Part shown: piece after piece, positions 1 through 8,116 of the stretch
How the letters are laid out: every line of letters starts with the position of its first letter
Numbering within the stretch: the first letter of the stretch is position 1
DNA from: Amycolatopsis nigrescens CSC17Ta-90
Lineage (GTDB): Bacteria; Actinomycetota; Actinomycetes; Mycobacteriales; Pseudonocardiaceae
Direction of reading: 5' to 3'
Assembly: GCF_000384315.1 (NCBI RefSeq)
Contig: NZ_ARVW01000001.1
Coordinates: forward strand, 8,725,001-8,789,000
DNA: 64,000 nt
Program-made: the position numbers and the translations under genes
The notes under the pieces: model-generated
Database searches by the model: none
What the model was told of the DNA's origin: nothing
Seen by the model: only the letters and a program-made list of their open reading frames with translations

Positions 1-423
1 TACTACAGCAGCGCGGTGGTGCTGCCCGACGCTCTTCCGTCCGGCTTGCGCGCCGATTTCGGCCGGTCACTGGGCGCGGCCGGGCTGGATGTCACCACGC
101 CGCAACGCCAGTACCGGCGGGGTGAGCTGCTGAGCTGGCGCAAGCTCTGCACGGACAGCACCTCCCCCGAACCGGTCGGGCACGCCTCGGTCGCCTGGCA
201 CCCCGCGCTGCCCGCCACCGCCACCCTGGACGTGCTCCAGCTGCTGCCCGGCGTACCCGACGCCGCCGCGCCGTATCTGGCCCGGATGGCGGTGCACGAT
301 GCCGCCGAAGCCGGAGCCCAGCAGGTGCGGGCCGAGTGCGCACATCCACGGCTCGCCGAAGCCGGCTTTCGTCAGACGGGTCCGAGCGATTCTGGCATAG
401 TGGACACCACCGCACTCGACTGA
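1..423 (+). CDS. C-terminal part of an unrecognised protein (5' end outside window)
   Basis: The reading frame is open from base 1 and ends at the TGA at 421-423, so the true start lies upstream of the window. A GTG at 16 is in frame, but the codons before it are also sense codons. The visible 140 residues are soluble and Ala/Arg/Glu-rich. The last third (LARMAVHDAAEAGAQQ..., then a LAEAGFRQTG ending) looks like the closing helix and strand of a GNAT-type acyltransferase, but no acetyl-CoA loop is visible, so this is only a hint. A strong hairpin follows the stop, consistent with this being the last gene of its transcript. Confidence 0.55.
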   Translation, partial: YYSSAVVLPDALPSGLRADFGRSLGAAGLDVTTPQRQYRRGELLSWRKLCTDSTSPEPVGHASVAWHPALPATATLDVLQLLPGVPDAAAPYLARMAVHDAAEAGAQQVRAECAHPRLAEAGFRQTGPSDSGIVDTTALD

Positions 424-450
424 TTCAGTCTAATCTCGTATTGAAACCTC

Positions 451-480
451 TTCGCCCGGGAGCCCTCCCGGGCGAGTTTG
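451..480 (+). terminator. Perfect 10-bp hairpin, likely terminator of the preceding gene
   Basis: Arms TCGCCCGGGA (452-461) and TCCCGGGCGA (466-475) pair perfectly around a 4-base loop, followed by GTTTGCT. It lies 28 bases after the stop of the gene ending at 423. The U-tract is short, as is usual in actinomycetes. Confidence 0.7.
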
Positions 481-512
481 CTAGCTTCGCCGCGTGAATC
501 CGGGGGCATGGG

Positions 513-540
513 ATTCGCAAATACCTAAGAAAGATATTTC
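513..540. repeat. First copy of a paired repeat found upstream of two neighbouring genes
   Basis: ATTCGCAAATACCT (513-526) is followed by GAAAGATATTTC (529-540), 25 bases before the ATG at 566. Related copies of both blocks occur at 850-875, just before the ATG at 885. There the second block is inverted and lies on the other side. The arrangement suggests a shared regulatory site for the two genes. Confidence 0.4.
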
Positions 541-565
541 CACCTATGAGCCGGGGGTTCACCAA

Positions 566-838
566 ATGACGAAAGATATCAGCGACCAGGACATCGCCAA
601 GTACATGAACCACCTGGCCAAGCTCGAGGACGACGGGCAGCGCACCACCGCGACCTTCGGCCCGTTAACCGCTATGATCGCCGTCGGCGCGTTCCAACTG
701 GCCATTCGACACCCGAGGACGACCACCGCGCAGAAAGAGATCTACCAGAGTCTGACAGATCAGTTCAAGACGCTGTTCGCCGGCTCGCTGGGCGAGGAGA
801 TAATCAACCGCGGCGAGCACCCTGAATTCGACAGATAA
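566..838 (+). CDS. Small hypothetical protein (90 aa)
   Basis: I do not recognise this family. The ATG at 566 follows a purine-rich GGGGG at 553-557 with suitable spacing. A GTG at 494 is also in frame but has no ribosome site and would read through the upstream repeat. The product is a small mixed-charge protein. Residues 1-30 are Asp/Lys-rich and helical, a short hydrophobic stretch (about residues 33-47, GPLTAMIAVGAFQLAI) follows, then a polar helix ending in EFDR. It has no signal peptide. It sits 46 bases upstream of the arylsulfotransferase-like gene and shares a repeat motif with it, so the two may be expressed together. Confidence 0.6.
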   Translation: MTKDISDQDIAKYMNHLAKLEDDGQRTTATFGPLTAMIAVGAFQLAIRHPRTTTAQKEIYQSLTDQFKTLFAGSLGEEIINRGEHPEFDR

Positions 839-849
839 CACAGCAACCT

Positions 850-875
850 GAAATATCTTTCATTCGCATTTACCT
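850..875. repeat. Second copy of the paired repeat upstream of the arylsulfotransferase-like gene
   Basis: GAAATATCTTTC (850-861) is the exact reverse complement of the 12-mer at 529-540. ATTCGCATTTACCT (862-875) matches 513-526 at 12 of 14 positions. The repeat runs directly into the GGGGGA ribosome site (876-881) of the gene starting at 885. Confidence 0.4.
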
Positions 876-884
876 GGGGGAATC

Positions 885-2093
885 ATGCGGGAAATCGATC
901 GTCGCGGCATGCTGCGCCGTATCGGCCTGGTGGGAGCGGTCGCCGGTGCGGCGAACCTGATCACCGTCTCACCCGGCGCGGCCGCCTCACCCGGCGCGGT
1001 CGCCTTGCCGAAAAACCTCACCGGCGTCGGCATATCGGACGCGCTGCGGGGCATACCAGCGGTCGACAAGCCTCAGATGACCGTGCTCGTCGACCGTCCG
1101 GGGACCGCCCGCGGGCAGATCTACTACAACTACCGCGGCATGGTCATCGCAGATCAGCACGGGATCACGACCAGCTTCCAGCCCTCCACCCAGTTCTGCA
1201 CCGACTTCCGGTTGCAGACCTACCGGGGCAGGCCCCTGCTCACCTGGTGGGAGCGGGTCACCGGCGACCCGAGCGGCGGCGGCGTGTGCAAGCTCGCGGA
1301 CGGCTCCTTCACCCTCGTCGACTCAATCGGCCCGCTCGGCCCGCTCACTCCCGATCTGCACGAGTTCGTGGTGACGCCCTGGAACACCGCGCTGATCACG
1401 GTGTACCAGGACATCCCCTACGACCTGTCCCCCATCGGCGGCCCGAAGCAAGGCCGGCTGTTCGACTCGCTCTGGCTCGAGGTGGACATAGCCACCAAGA
1501 CCGTCCTGCACCAGTGGCGTGCCAGTGACCACATACCGCTCACCGACACCTACGCCCGGTTGCCCGAGAAGCTCGAAGAACCCTTCGACTACTTCCACAT
1601 CAACTCGATCAACCCTGACGTGGACGGCAACATCCTGATCTCCGCCCGGCACACCTCGGCGGTGTACAAGATCGACCGGCGGGGCCGGCGCGTCCTCTGG
1701 ACCATGGGTGGCAAGAGCAGCGACTACCAGCTCGACGGCGACGCCTCGTTCAGCTGGCAGCACGACGTGCAGGCGGTGGACGCGCACACCCTCCGGCTGT
1801 TCGACAACGCCAGCGACGGCACCGTGGTGGACCGCCCGCACAGCAGGGTGATCTGGGTCCGGCGCGACCCGCGGACCAGGAAGGTCAGCCTGGTACGGGA
1901 ATGGGCGCATCCCGACGGTGTATCCAGCCCCGCCATGGGCAACGCGCAGCGGCTGCCCAACGGCAACACCTTCGTCGGCTGGGGCTGGGCCAACCGGCTG
2001 TCCGAGTTCGACCGCCGCGGCAGGCTGGTCTTCGACGCCACCCTGCCGGAGTTCTGCTACCGCTCCTACCGCTTCGCCGAACAGCCGCGGTGA
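885..2093 (+). CDS. Secreted arylsulfotransferase (ASST)-family protein
   Basis: The 402-aa product begins with a Tat-like leader (DRRGMLRRIGLVGAVAGAANL) ending near residue 40. The mature part has ASST-family hallmarks: FHINSINPDVDGNILISARH near residue 240, then VYKIDRRG, a WQHDVQAV block and a late LPNGNTFVGWGW. These are repeated blades of a beta-propeller. Family members are PQQ-like propeller proteins, and some transfer sulfate between phenols. Many actinobacterial members are uncharacterised, so the enzymatic role is inferred. The ATG at 885 follows GGGGGA at ideal spacing. The preceding 90-aa gene is its likely operon partner. Confidence 0.75.
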   Translation: MREIDRRGMLRRIGLVGAVAGAANLITVSPGAAASPGAVALPKNLTGVGISDALRGIPAVDKPQMTVLVDRPGTARGQIYYNYRGMVIADQHGITTSFQPSTQFCTDFRLQTYRGRPLLTWWERVTGDPSGGGVCKLADGSFTLVDSIGPLGPLTPDLHEFVVTPWNTALITVYQDIPYDLSPIGGPKQGRLFDSLWLEVDIATKTVLHQWRASDHIPLTDTYARLPEKLEEPFDYFHINSINPDVDGNILISARHTSAVYKIDRRGRRVLWTMGGKSSDYQLDGDASFSWQHDVQAVDAHTLRLFDNASDGTVVDRPHSRVIWVRRDPRTRKVSLVREWAHPDGVSSPAMGNAQRLPNGNTFVGWGWANRLSEFDRRGRLVFDATLPEFCYRSYRFAEQPR

Positions 2094-2152
2094 GGGAACT
2101 CGGCCGGTGAAGCGAGCCCGCCGAAAAAAATCTCCCGACTGATGTCTATCTG

Positions 2153-2184
2153 GCCTGTCCCGGTTCGACGTACCAGTGACAGGC
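2153..2184. promoter_or_regulatory. Inverted repeat upstream of the MFS gene (possible operator)
   Basis: GCCTGTC (2153-2159) and GACAGGC (2178-2184) are exact inverted arms separated by 18 bases, ending 27 bases before the MFS start. The wide spacer makes this a weak operator candidate. No cognate regulator gene is adjacent. Confidence 0.25.
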
Positions 2185-2211
2185 GTTGATCGAGACCACG
2201 GGAGACGAGTG

Positions 2212-3762
2212 ATGACGGTGCAGACGAAGGCGACGGCAGGGCGCCGCGAATGGATCGGGCTGGCGGTGCTGGCGCTGCCGACCCTGCTGCTGTCGCTGGA
2301 CATGAGCGTGCTGCACCTCGCGGTGCCGCATCTCGCCGCCGACCTGCGGCCCAGCAGCACCGAGCTGCTCTGGATCATCGACATCTACGGGTTCCTGATC
2401 GCCGGCTTCCTGATCACCATGGGGACGCTGGGCGACCGGATCGGGCGGCGGAACCTGCTGATGGTCGGCGGTGCCGCGTTCGGGCTGGCGTCGGTGGCGG
2501 CGGCGTTCGCGACCAGCCCGGCCATGCTGATCGGCGCGCGGGCCCTGCTGGGCATCGCCGGTGCGACGCTGATGCCCTCGACGCTGGCGCTGATCAGCAA
2601 CATGTTCCGGGACCCGAAGCAGCGCGGCACCGCGATCGCGGTGTGGATGAGCTGCTTCATGGGCGGCATGGTGATCGGGCCGCTGGTCGGCGGGCTGATC
2701 CTGGACGTCGCCTGGTGGGGTGCGGTCTTCCTGCTGGCCGTCCCGGTCATGGTGCTGCTGCTGGTCACCGCGCCCAAGCTGCTGCCGGAGTACCGCGACG
2801 AGCAGGCCGGACGGCTGGACCTGGCCAGCGTGGCCCTCTCGCTCGGCACGATCCTCCCGATCATCTTCGCGTTGAAGGAGATCGCGAAGGGCGGACCGGA
2901 CCTGCGCAGCCTGCTCGCGCTCGCGGCCGGTCTCGGCATCGGCACGGTGTTCGCCCGGCGTCAGCGGCGGCTGGCCGACCCGATGCTGGACCTGAGCCTG
3001 TTCCGCAACCGGACCTTCGCCGCCGCGCTGAGCATCATGCTCGTCGGCGCGATCACCATGGGCGGCGTCTTCCTACTGGTCAGCCAGTACCTCCAGCTGG
3101 TCGAGGGGATGTCCGCTTCGCAGGCCGGCCTGGCGCTGGTGCCGCAGGCGGCGGCCGTGGTGATCGGGTCGCTCATCGCGCCGCGGCTGGCCAGGCGGAT
3201 CCGCCCGGAGTTCGTGCTCGGCTTCGGCATGCTCGTCGCCGCGGCGGGGCTCCTGCTGTTCACCCAGATCAGCGCCGGAAACGGGATCGTGCTGGTGGTG
3301 CTCGGCCTGTCGGTGGCCGCGTTCGGGATGGGACCGCAGGGCGTGCTGTGCACCGAGATGGTGGTCGGCTCGGTACCGCCGCGCAAGGCCGGGGCGGCGT
3401 CCGCGATGTCGGAGACCAGCGGCGAGTTCGGCATCGCGATGGGGATCGCGGTGTTCGGCAGTGTGGGCACCGCCGTCTACCGCGGCGACCTCGTCGTGCC
3501 CGACCGGCTCCCGGCCGGCGCGGCGACCGAGGCCACCGAGAGCCTCGCCGGCGCGGTCAACACCGCCGGCGGGCTCGACGACCAGCTCGCCGGGGCGCTG
3601 CTGACTTCGGCCAGGGAGGCGTTTACCAGCGGGCTGCACACCGTCGCCGCGATCGGTGCCGGCGTCGTGGTGGTCTTCGCGGTCGTCGGCATGGTCGCGC
3701 TGCGCAAGACCCGCCCTGCCGTCACCCCGGCCGCCGAGGACGACGCGCTCGTCGCGCACTGA
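2212..3762 (+). CDS. DHA2-type MFS drug/proton antiporter (14-TM)
   Basis: The 516-aa membrane protein has the layout of the QacA/EmrB (DHA2) family. It opens with REWIGLAVLALPTLLLSLD, has the motif-A loop GDRIGRRN after TM2, motif C-like glycines in GGMVIGPLVGGLI, and about 14 hydrophobic segments. Such proteins export lipophilic or cationic compounds using the proton gradient. The ATG at 2212 follows GGGAGA with 6-7 bases spacing; an in-frame GTG at 2176 lacks a site. It is clearly paralogous to the exporter at 32055-33662 (shared REW.GL.VLALPT.LL.LD start and GDR.GRR loop). The substrate is unknown. The next gene starts about 60 bases on, behind its own operator. Confidence 0.85.
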   Translation: MTVQTKATAGRREWIGLAVLALPTLLLSLDMSVLHLAVPHLAADLRPSSTELLWIIDIYGFLIAGFLITMGTLGDRIGRRNLLMVGGAAFGLASVAAAFATSPAMLIGARALLGIAGATLMPSTLALISNMFRDPKQRGTAIAVWMSCFMGGMVIGPLVGGLILDVAWWGAVFLLAVPVMVLLLVTAPKLLPEYRDEQAGRLDLASVALSLGTILPIIFALKEIAKGGPDLRSLLALAAGLGIGTVFARRQRRLADPMLDLSLFRNRTFAAALSIMLVGAITMGGVFLLVSQYLQLVEGMSASQAGLALVPQAAAVVIGSLIAPRLARRIRPEFVLGFGMLVAAAGLLLFTQISAGNGIVLVVLGLSVAAFGMGPQGVLCTEMVVGSVPPRKAGAASAMSETSGEFGIAMGIAVFGSVGTAVYRGDLVVPDRLPAGAATEATESLAGAVNTAGGLDDQLAGALLTSAREAFTSGLHTVAAIGAGVVVVFAVVGMVALRKTRPAVTPAAEDDALVAH

Positions 3763-3779
3763 ATCGGTCGCGCTAGGGT

Positions 3780-3805
3780 CTACTTACTAAATTTTCAGTA
3801 AGTAG
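3780..3805. promoter_or_regulatory. Perfect inverted repeat, probable TetR operator
   Basis: CTACTTACT (3780-3788) and AGTAAGTAG (3797-3805) are perfect 9-bp arms with an 8-base AT-rich spacer, typical of TetR-family operators. The site lies immediately upstream of the ribosome site (3810-3814) of the agmatine-deiminase-like gene. The third gene of that operon encodes a TetR protein, so autoregulation of the whole set is likely. Confidence 0.65.
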
Positions 3806-3823
3806 TGCTGGAGGCGCACCGTG

Positions 3824-4924
3824 ATGTCCCGCAGGTCTGTGCTGAGCTGGCTGGCCGCCGGTGCGGCCGGGGTCGCGTCGGCCTGCTCGGCGAAGGCACC
3901 CCAGTCCGCGGCCTCGATTCGAGGGTTGCCGCGGATGCCGGAGGAAGGGTTGCCCCACACCCGCACCTTCATGGCCTGGCCGGCGCCCAGCGGTCCGTGG
4001 GGCGCCGACCTGCCCGCCGTTCGCGAAGACATCGCCCGGCTCGCCAAGGCGATCGCCCGGTTCGAGCCGGTCGTGCTGGCAGCCGGGCCGGACGAGGTGG
4101 AAACCGCGCGCACCGCCTGCGGTGGCTCGGTGGAAGTGCTCGCCGTCCCCGTCGATGATCTGTGGATGCGCGACACCGGGCCGACCTTCGTGCTCACCGG
4201 GTCCGGCCTTGCCGGCGTGGACACCAACTTCAACGGCTGGGGCGGCAAGCAGTCCCACTCCCAGGACCGGCAGGTCGCGCGGCGGTTGCTCGAGCACTAC
4301 GGCATTCCCCGCATCACCGCGCCGCTGGTGACCGAAGGCGGCAGCCTGGAGGTCGACGGGCACGGCACCCTGATGGCCACCGAAAGCTCGATCGTCAACG
4401 TCAACCGCAACCCCGGGCGCACCCGCGACGGGCTCGAAACCGACCTGAAGAACCTGCTGGGCGTCCAGAAGGTGATCTGGTTTCCCGGCATCCGGGGCGC
4501 CGACATCACCGACGGGCACATCGACGGCCTCACCCGGTTCGCCGGCACCGGCACCGTGCTGCTCGGCAAGCCCGGCCCCGGCGCCGGCCCGGCGGAAACC
4601 GGCCAGTACCAACAAGCCCGCGAAATTCTCGCCGCGAGCACCGACGCCACCGGCCGCACCCCGGACATCGTCGACCTCACCGAACCCGACTGGGCCGAGC
4701 TCGACTCCCCCGGCGACGAGTTCCTCGCCTCCTACATCAACTACTACGTCGCCAACGGCGCGGTCATCGCACCCGCCTTCGGTGATCGTGCCGCCGACCA
4801 GCGAGCCGCCGGTGTCCTCGGCGAGCTCTACCCCGGACGCGAGATCGTCGGTGTCCGCATCGACACCCTGGCCGAGGGCGGCGGCGGGATCCACTGCGCG
4901 ACCCAGCAGCAGCCAGCCGCATGA
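3824..4924 (+). CDS. Exported agmatine deiminase/peptidylarginine deiminase-family protein
   Basis: The 366-aa product starts SRRSVLSWLAAGAAGVASAC, a twin-arginine leader with a lipobox Cys at residue 21, so it is probably a Tat-exported lipoprotein. The mature domain is a PPAD/agmatine deiminase fold with WMRDTGPTF, TEGGSLEVDG, ITDGHIDGL (catalytic His) and a C-terminal GGGIHCAT, whose Cys near residue 358 would be the nucleophile. Family enzymes hydrolyse guanidino groups, for example agmatine to N-carbamoylputrescine. An extracytoplasmic location is atypical for AguA and suggests a different substrate. GGAGG at 3810-3814 serves the ATG at 3824 (or the GTG at 3821). It overlaps the next small ORF by ATGA. 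Confidence 0.8.
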   Translation: MSRRSVLSWLAAGAAGVASACSAKAPQSAASIRGLPRMPEEGLPHTRTFMAWPAPSGPWGADLPAVREDIARLAKAIARFEPVVLAAGPDEVETARTACGGSVEVLAVPVDDLWMRDTGPTFVLTGSGLAGVDTNFNGWGGKQSHSQDRQVARRLLEHYGIPRITAPLVTEGGSLEVDGHGTLMATESSIVNVNRNPGRTRDGLETDLKNLLGVQKVIWFPGIRGADITDGHIDGLTRFAGTGTVLLGKPGPGAGPAETGQYQQAREILAASTDATGRTPDIVDLTEPDWAELDSPGDEFLASYINYYVANGAVIAPAFGDRAADQRAAGVLGELYPGREIVGVRIDTLAEGGGGIHCATQQQPAA

Positions 4925-5097
4925 GTAGCCCTGTGTCAAGCCGCCGCACCCAGGATGACCACGGCGCGCGCACTGGCCGGCAGGCCCCGCTATCGGGGCG
5001 ACAGGGCGCCCGGTCTGCCACCGTTGTGGGACAGCGGGAGTCGCGCCCTGTCGACGCGATCGCGGATGCGCGCAGACTCGCGGAGGAGTGGGCATGA
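4921..5097 (+). CDS. 58-aa small ORF translationally coupled on both sides
   Basis: This reading frame begins at an ATG overlapping the upstream stop (ATGA at 4921-4924) and ends in a TGA overlapping the start of the TetR gene (ATGA at 5094-5097). It therefore fills exactly what would otherwise be a 170-base gap in a compact operon. The product is Arg/Ser-rich and polar, begins MSSPVSSRRTQDDHG and ends ADARRLAEEWA, and has no signal or membrane segment. I recognise no family. The double ATGA overlap is strong positional evidence for translation, but it could also be only a leader that couples tetR translation. Confidence 0.55.
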   Translation: MSSPVSSRRTQDDHGARTGRQAPLSGRQGARSATVVGQRESRPVDAIADARRLAEEWA

Positions 5098-5693
5098 GCG
5101 GCACCAGGACCCGGCTGAACACCGCCGACCGCAAGACACTCCTGTTGCGGGCCACCTGCCACGTCATCGCCCGCCGAGGCGTACGGGGGCTGCGGGTGGA
5201 GGACGTCGCCGCGAAAGCGGAAGTGTCCACGACCCTGCTCTACTACCACTTCACCAACCGGGCCGGGCTGCTGGCCGCGACCATGGAGTACGTCAACGAC
5301 CGCGCCGGCAGCTACACCGCGGCCCCGGCCGGGCTCACCGGCAGACAGCAGCTCCTGCACCAGCTTCTCGCCGAATTCCAGGACACCGACGAAGTGCGGG
5401 ACAACTCCGCGGTCTGGAACGAGTTCCGCGCCACCGCGGTGTTCGACCCCAGCCTGCACGACATCGCGAAGGCCGCAACCGGCACCTGGAACGCGGACAT
5501 CGCCGACACCATCGCCCGCGGACAGGCCGACGGCAGCATCGGTTCCGGCGTCGATCCCGGCAGCACCGCCGAACGCCTCACCGCGCTCGTCGAGGGGCTC
5601 AGCAACCGCTGGCTCACCGGAATGCTCGGTACCGACCGGGCCCACCAGCAGGTGCGCACCGCACTCGACAAGGAGTGCCCGCTCGGCTCTTGA
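5094..5693 (+). CDS. TetR-family transcriptional regulator
   Basis: The 199-aa protein has a canonical N-terminal TetR helix-turn-helix: RATCHVIARRGVRGLRVEDVAAK, then recognition helix VSTTLLYYHFTNR. The C-terminal ligand domain is all helical. The ATG at 5094 has GGAGGAG at 5082-5088; a GTG at 5088 lies inside that site and is unlikely. It is the last gene of the agmatine-deiminase-like operon and probably binds the palindrome at 3780-3805. The ligand is unknown; a guanidine or amine would fit the neighbour. Confidence 0.85.
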   Translation: MSGTRTRLNTADRKTLLLRATCHVIARRGVRGLRVEDVAAKAEVSTTLLYYHFTNRAGLLAATMEYVNDRAGSYTAAPAGLTGRQQLLHQLLAEFQDTDEVRDNSAVWNEFRATAVFDPSLHDIAKAATGTWNADIADTIARGQADGSIGSGVDPGSTAERLTALVEGLSNRWLTGMLGTDRAHQQVRTALDKECPLGS

Positions 5694-5752
5694 TCACCCG
5701 ATCGGGCGGGTTCCTCGGTACGATCGTTGTTTCCCGCGAAGGGATCACCGAC

Positions 5753-7195
5753 ATGGCGAGGCAGCACGACGACGTGACAACCTCGGTGACCGGCCGGTTT
5801 CCCGCCGGCCGTCACCTGCCGCCGCCCGAGGTCCGGCCGCTGCCGGAAGCCCCGGCCTCCACCTGGCGGATCATCGGGCCGGGGATCGTCGCCGCCGGCG
5901 TCGGGCTGGCCTCCGGCGAGTTCATCCTCTTCCCCTACATCGCATCCCAGGTCGGCCTGGTGTTCGTCTGGGCCGCGCTGATCGGGCTGATCACCCAGTA
6001 CTTCCTGAACATGGAGATCGAGCGCTACACGCTCGCCACCGGGGAAACCGCGCTCACCGGGTTCAGCCGCTACTGGCGGCACTGGGGCCTGGTGTTCGCG
6101 ATACTGACCATGCTCGCGAACCTGTGGCCCGGCTGGGCGACCAGCTCCGCGACCATGGTCACCTACCTGTGGGGCGGTGACGTCCAGGCGATCGCGGTGG
6201 GCATGCTGCTCGCCATCGGGCTGATCCTCACGCTGGCGCCCGTGGTGTACGTGGCGCTGGAACGGGCGGAGATGCTGAAGGTCGCGGCGGTGCTCGTGCT
6301 GCTCGCGGTCGGCGCGGTGGTCGCGATCTCGGCGGACGCGTGGGCGGACGTGCCCAAGATCATCACCGACGCGAGCGTGCCGATCAACCCGCTCGGCCTC
6401 GCGTTCCTGATGGGCGCGCTCGCGTTCGCCGGTGCCGGCGGCGGGCAGAACCTGGTGCAGAGCAACTGGATCCGCGACAAGGGGTTCGGCATGGGCAAGT
6501 ACGTGCCGCGGATCAAGAGCCCGGTCACCGGCAAACCGGAGGCCGCGCCGAGCACCGGGTTCATCTTCGAGCCGACCGAAGAGCACCTGTCGCGGTGGCG
6601 CGCGTGGTGGCGGTTCGCGAACCGCGAGCAGCTGTACACGTTCGTGCTGATCACCTTCCTGTCCATCATGTTCACCTCGCTGCTGGCCTACTCCACCGTG
6701 TACGGACGGCCGGGCCTGCCGAACAACATCGGGTTCCTGCGGATCGAAGGCGAGGTGCTGAAGGAAACCGTCGGTGCCTGGTTCGGCACGCTGTTCTGGG
6801 TGGTCGGCGCGCTCGCGTTGTTCGCCGCGGCACTGGGCATCGTGGACTACTCGAGCCGCCTCACCGCGGACGTGATCAAGACCGCGTACGCCAGGAACGT
6901 CAAGGAGAGCACGCTCTACTTCGCCGTGGTGTGGGCGCTGGTGCTCGTCGGCTGCCTGATCGTGCTGGCCGGTTTCGGGCAGCCGCTGATCCTGCTGGTG
7001 ATCTCCGCCTGCGTGGGCGGGGTGATGATGTTCGGCTACTCCGCGCTGCTGATCGTCCTCAACCGCAAGGTCCTGCCGCCACCGATCCGCATCCGCGCCG
7101 GCCGGATGGCCGTGCTCGGCTGGTCGGTCGCGCTGTTCGGCGTGCTGAGCGTGCTGACCATCATCGAGCAACTCGGCAAGCTGTTCGGCAACTAG
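5753..7195 (+). CDS. Nramp-family metal-ion transporter homologue, non-canonical
   Basis: The 480-aa protein has about 11 hydrophobic segments and overall Nramp layout. Canonical Nramp transporters bind Mn/Fe through a DPGN motif in TM1 and MPH in TM6. Here TM1 reads IIGPGIVAAGVGLASGEF and the TM6 region reads AGAGGGQNLVQSNWIRDKG, so both metal-binding motifs are replaced. It belongs to the divergent Nramp-like group common in actinobacteria, and its substrate cannot be assumed to be Mn or Fe. The ATG at 5753 follows AAGGGA. Its stop overlaps that of the convergent methyltransferase gene within CTAG (7192-7195). Confidence 0.8.
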   Translation: MARQHDDVTTSVTGRFPAGRHLPPPEVRPLPEAPASTWRIIGPGIVAAGVGLASGEFILFPYIASQVGLVFVWAALIGLITQYFLNMEIERYTLATGETALTGFSRYWRHWGLVFAILTMLANLWPGWATSSATMVTYLWGGDVQAIAVGMLLAIGLILTLAPVVYVALERAEMLKVAAVLVLLAVGAVVAISADAWADVPKIITDASVPINPLGLAFLMGALAFAGAGGGQNLVQSNWIRDKGFGMGKYVPRIKSPVTGKPEAAPSTGFIFEPTEEHLSRWRAWWRFANREQLYTFVLITFLSIMFTSLLAYSTVYGRPGLPNNIGFLRIEGEVLKETVGAWFGTLFWVVGALALFAAALGIVDYSSRLTADVIKTAYARNVKESTLYFAVVWALVLVGCLIVLAGFGQPLILLVISACVGGVMMFGYSALLIVLNRKVLPPPIRIRAGRMAVLGWSVALFGVLSVLTIIEQLGKLFGN

Positions 7196-7878
7196 GCCCG
7201 GTGCCCGATGATCAGGCCGCCGCGTTTGGTCAGCGTGACCGGGGCCGGTATCGCCCGCGCGTCCCGTGCCGCCCGCTCGGCCGGGACGAACCGGGCGATG
7301 AGGAAGTCGGCGATCGCCTCGGTGTCCGGCAGGGTGAGCAGCGGCGCGTCCCAGGCGTCCACCGCGACCTGACCGAAAACGGAGGCCACGATCCCGGGCG
7401 CGTCCTCGGCGTCGAACGGGGTCGGCGCCGGCCGCCACACCGGAGCCAGTTCCGGCGAATCGTGCCGGCTGATCGCGCCGGCGATCAGCACGCCGTCCCG
7501 GCGCAGCACGCGATGTGCCTCGCGCAGGCCGGGTAGCGGATCGGGCAGGTGGTCGAACACGTTCACCGCGACCACCGCGTCGAACACCCCGTCCGCGAAG
7601 GGCAGGGCGACGGCATCGGCCTGCACTTTTGGCGGCGGGACGTCGGCCAGCATGGTGGCGGAGGCGTCCAGGCCGACCAGCCAGGTTCCTTCGGGCACGG
7701 CCTCGCGCAACGCGCCTTCACCGCAGCCGACATCGAGAACCCGGCCGGCGCGAAACCGGCCGAGCAGTGCGGCGATCTTGCCGTACAGGCCGGTCCCGGT
7801 CCGCAGATGGGCGGCGGTCAGCCGGGTACCCAGCCGGTAGCGCTGGGGATTGGTGTCGTAGTCGCGCTCGGTGGCCAT
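7192..7878 (-). CDS. Class I SAM-dependent methyltransferase
   Basis: The 228-aa protein has the SAM-binding motif I VLDVGCGEGALREA, an acidic motif II (LVGLDASATML), motif-III-like DAVVAVNVFDHLPDP and HRVLRRDGVLIAG. This is the usual order for UbiE/Methyltransf_11 enzymes. The acceptor is unknown. I place the start at the ATG whose complement is 7876-7878 (MATERDYDT); in-frame codons further upstream lack a ribosome site. It converges on the Nramp gene, and the two stop codons share CTAG. Confidence 0.8.
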   Translation of the reverse strand: MATERDYDTNPQRYRLGTRLTAAHLRTGTGLYGKIAALLGRFRAGRVLDVGCGEGALREAVPEGTWLVGLDASATMLADVPPPKVQADAVALPFADGVFDAVVAVNVFDHLPDPLPGLREAHRVLRRDGVLIAGAISRHDSPELAPVWRPAPTPFDAEDAPGIVASVFGQVAVDAWDAPLLTLPDTEAIADFLIARFVPAERAARDARAIPAPVTLTKRGGLIIGHRA

Positions 7879-8116
7879 CGGTCGATTATCCCTGTTCTTA
7901 ACAGATTGAATCGTGCCACGCCGCACCGGCCTGTCGGACCCGTCCCGTGAGCTGCGAGTTGCCGTCACGAGCGGGCGCCGGGCCGGTCAAGCAAATCTGT
8001 TGATTGTTTTGTCAACCGACCTAAGTCAGTTGAAGGGCTTTGCGCGTAGCCATAACGTCATATCTCGTTTGGCATGGTTGTCAGCTCCTCAAACCCCTGC
8101 AATGAAGGACCGCACC

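Noticed and set aside
4955..5752. An N-terminal extension of about 266 codons on the Nramp protein
   Set aside because: It would overlap the whole TetR gene in another frame and is Arg/His/Pro-rich; the ATG at 5753 has a ribosome site and begins the real protein.
5312..7438. A 708-codon minus-strand frame opposite the Nramp gene
   Set aside because: It runs across two genuine genes and an intergenic region and has no motifs; the plus-strand Nramp frame has membrane segments.
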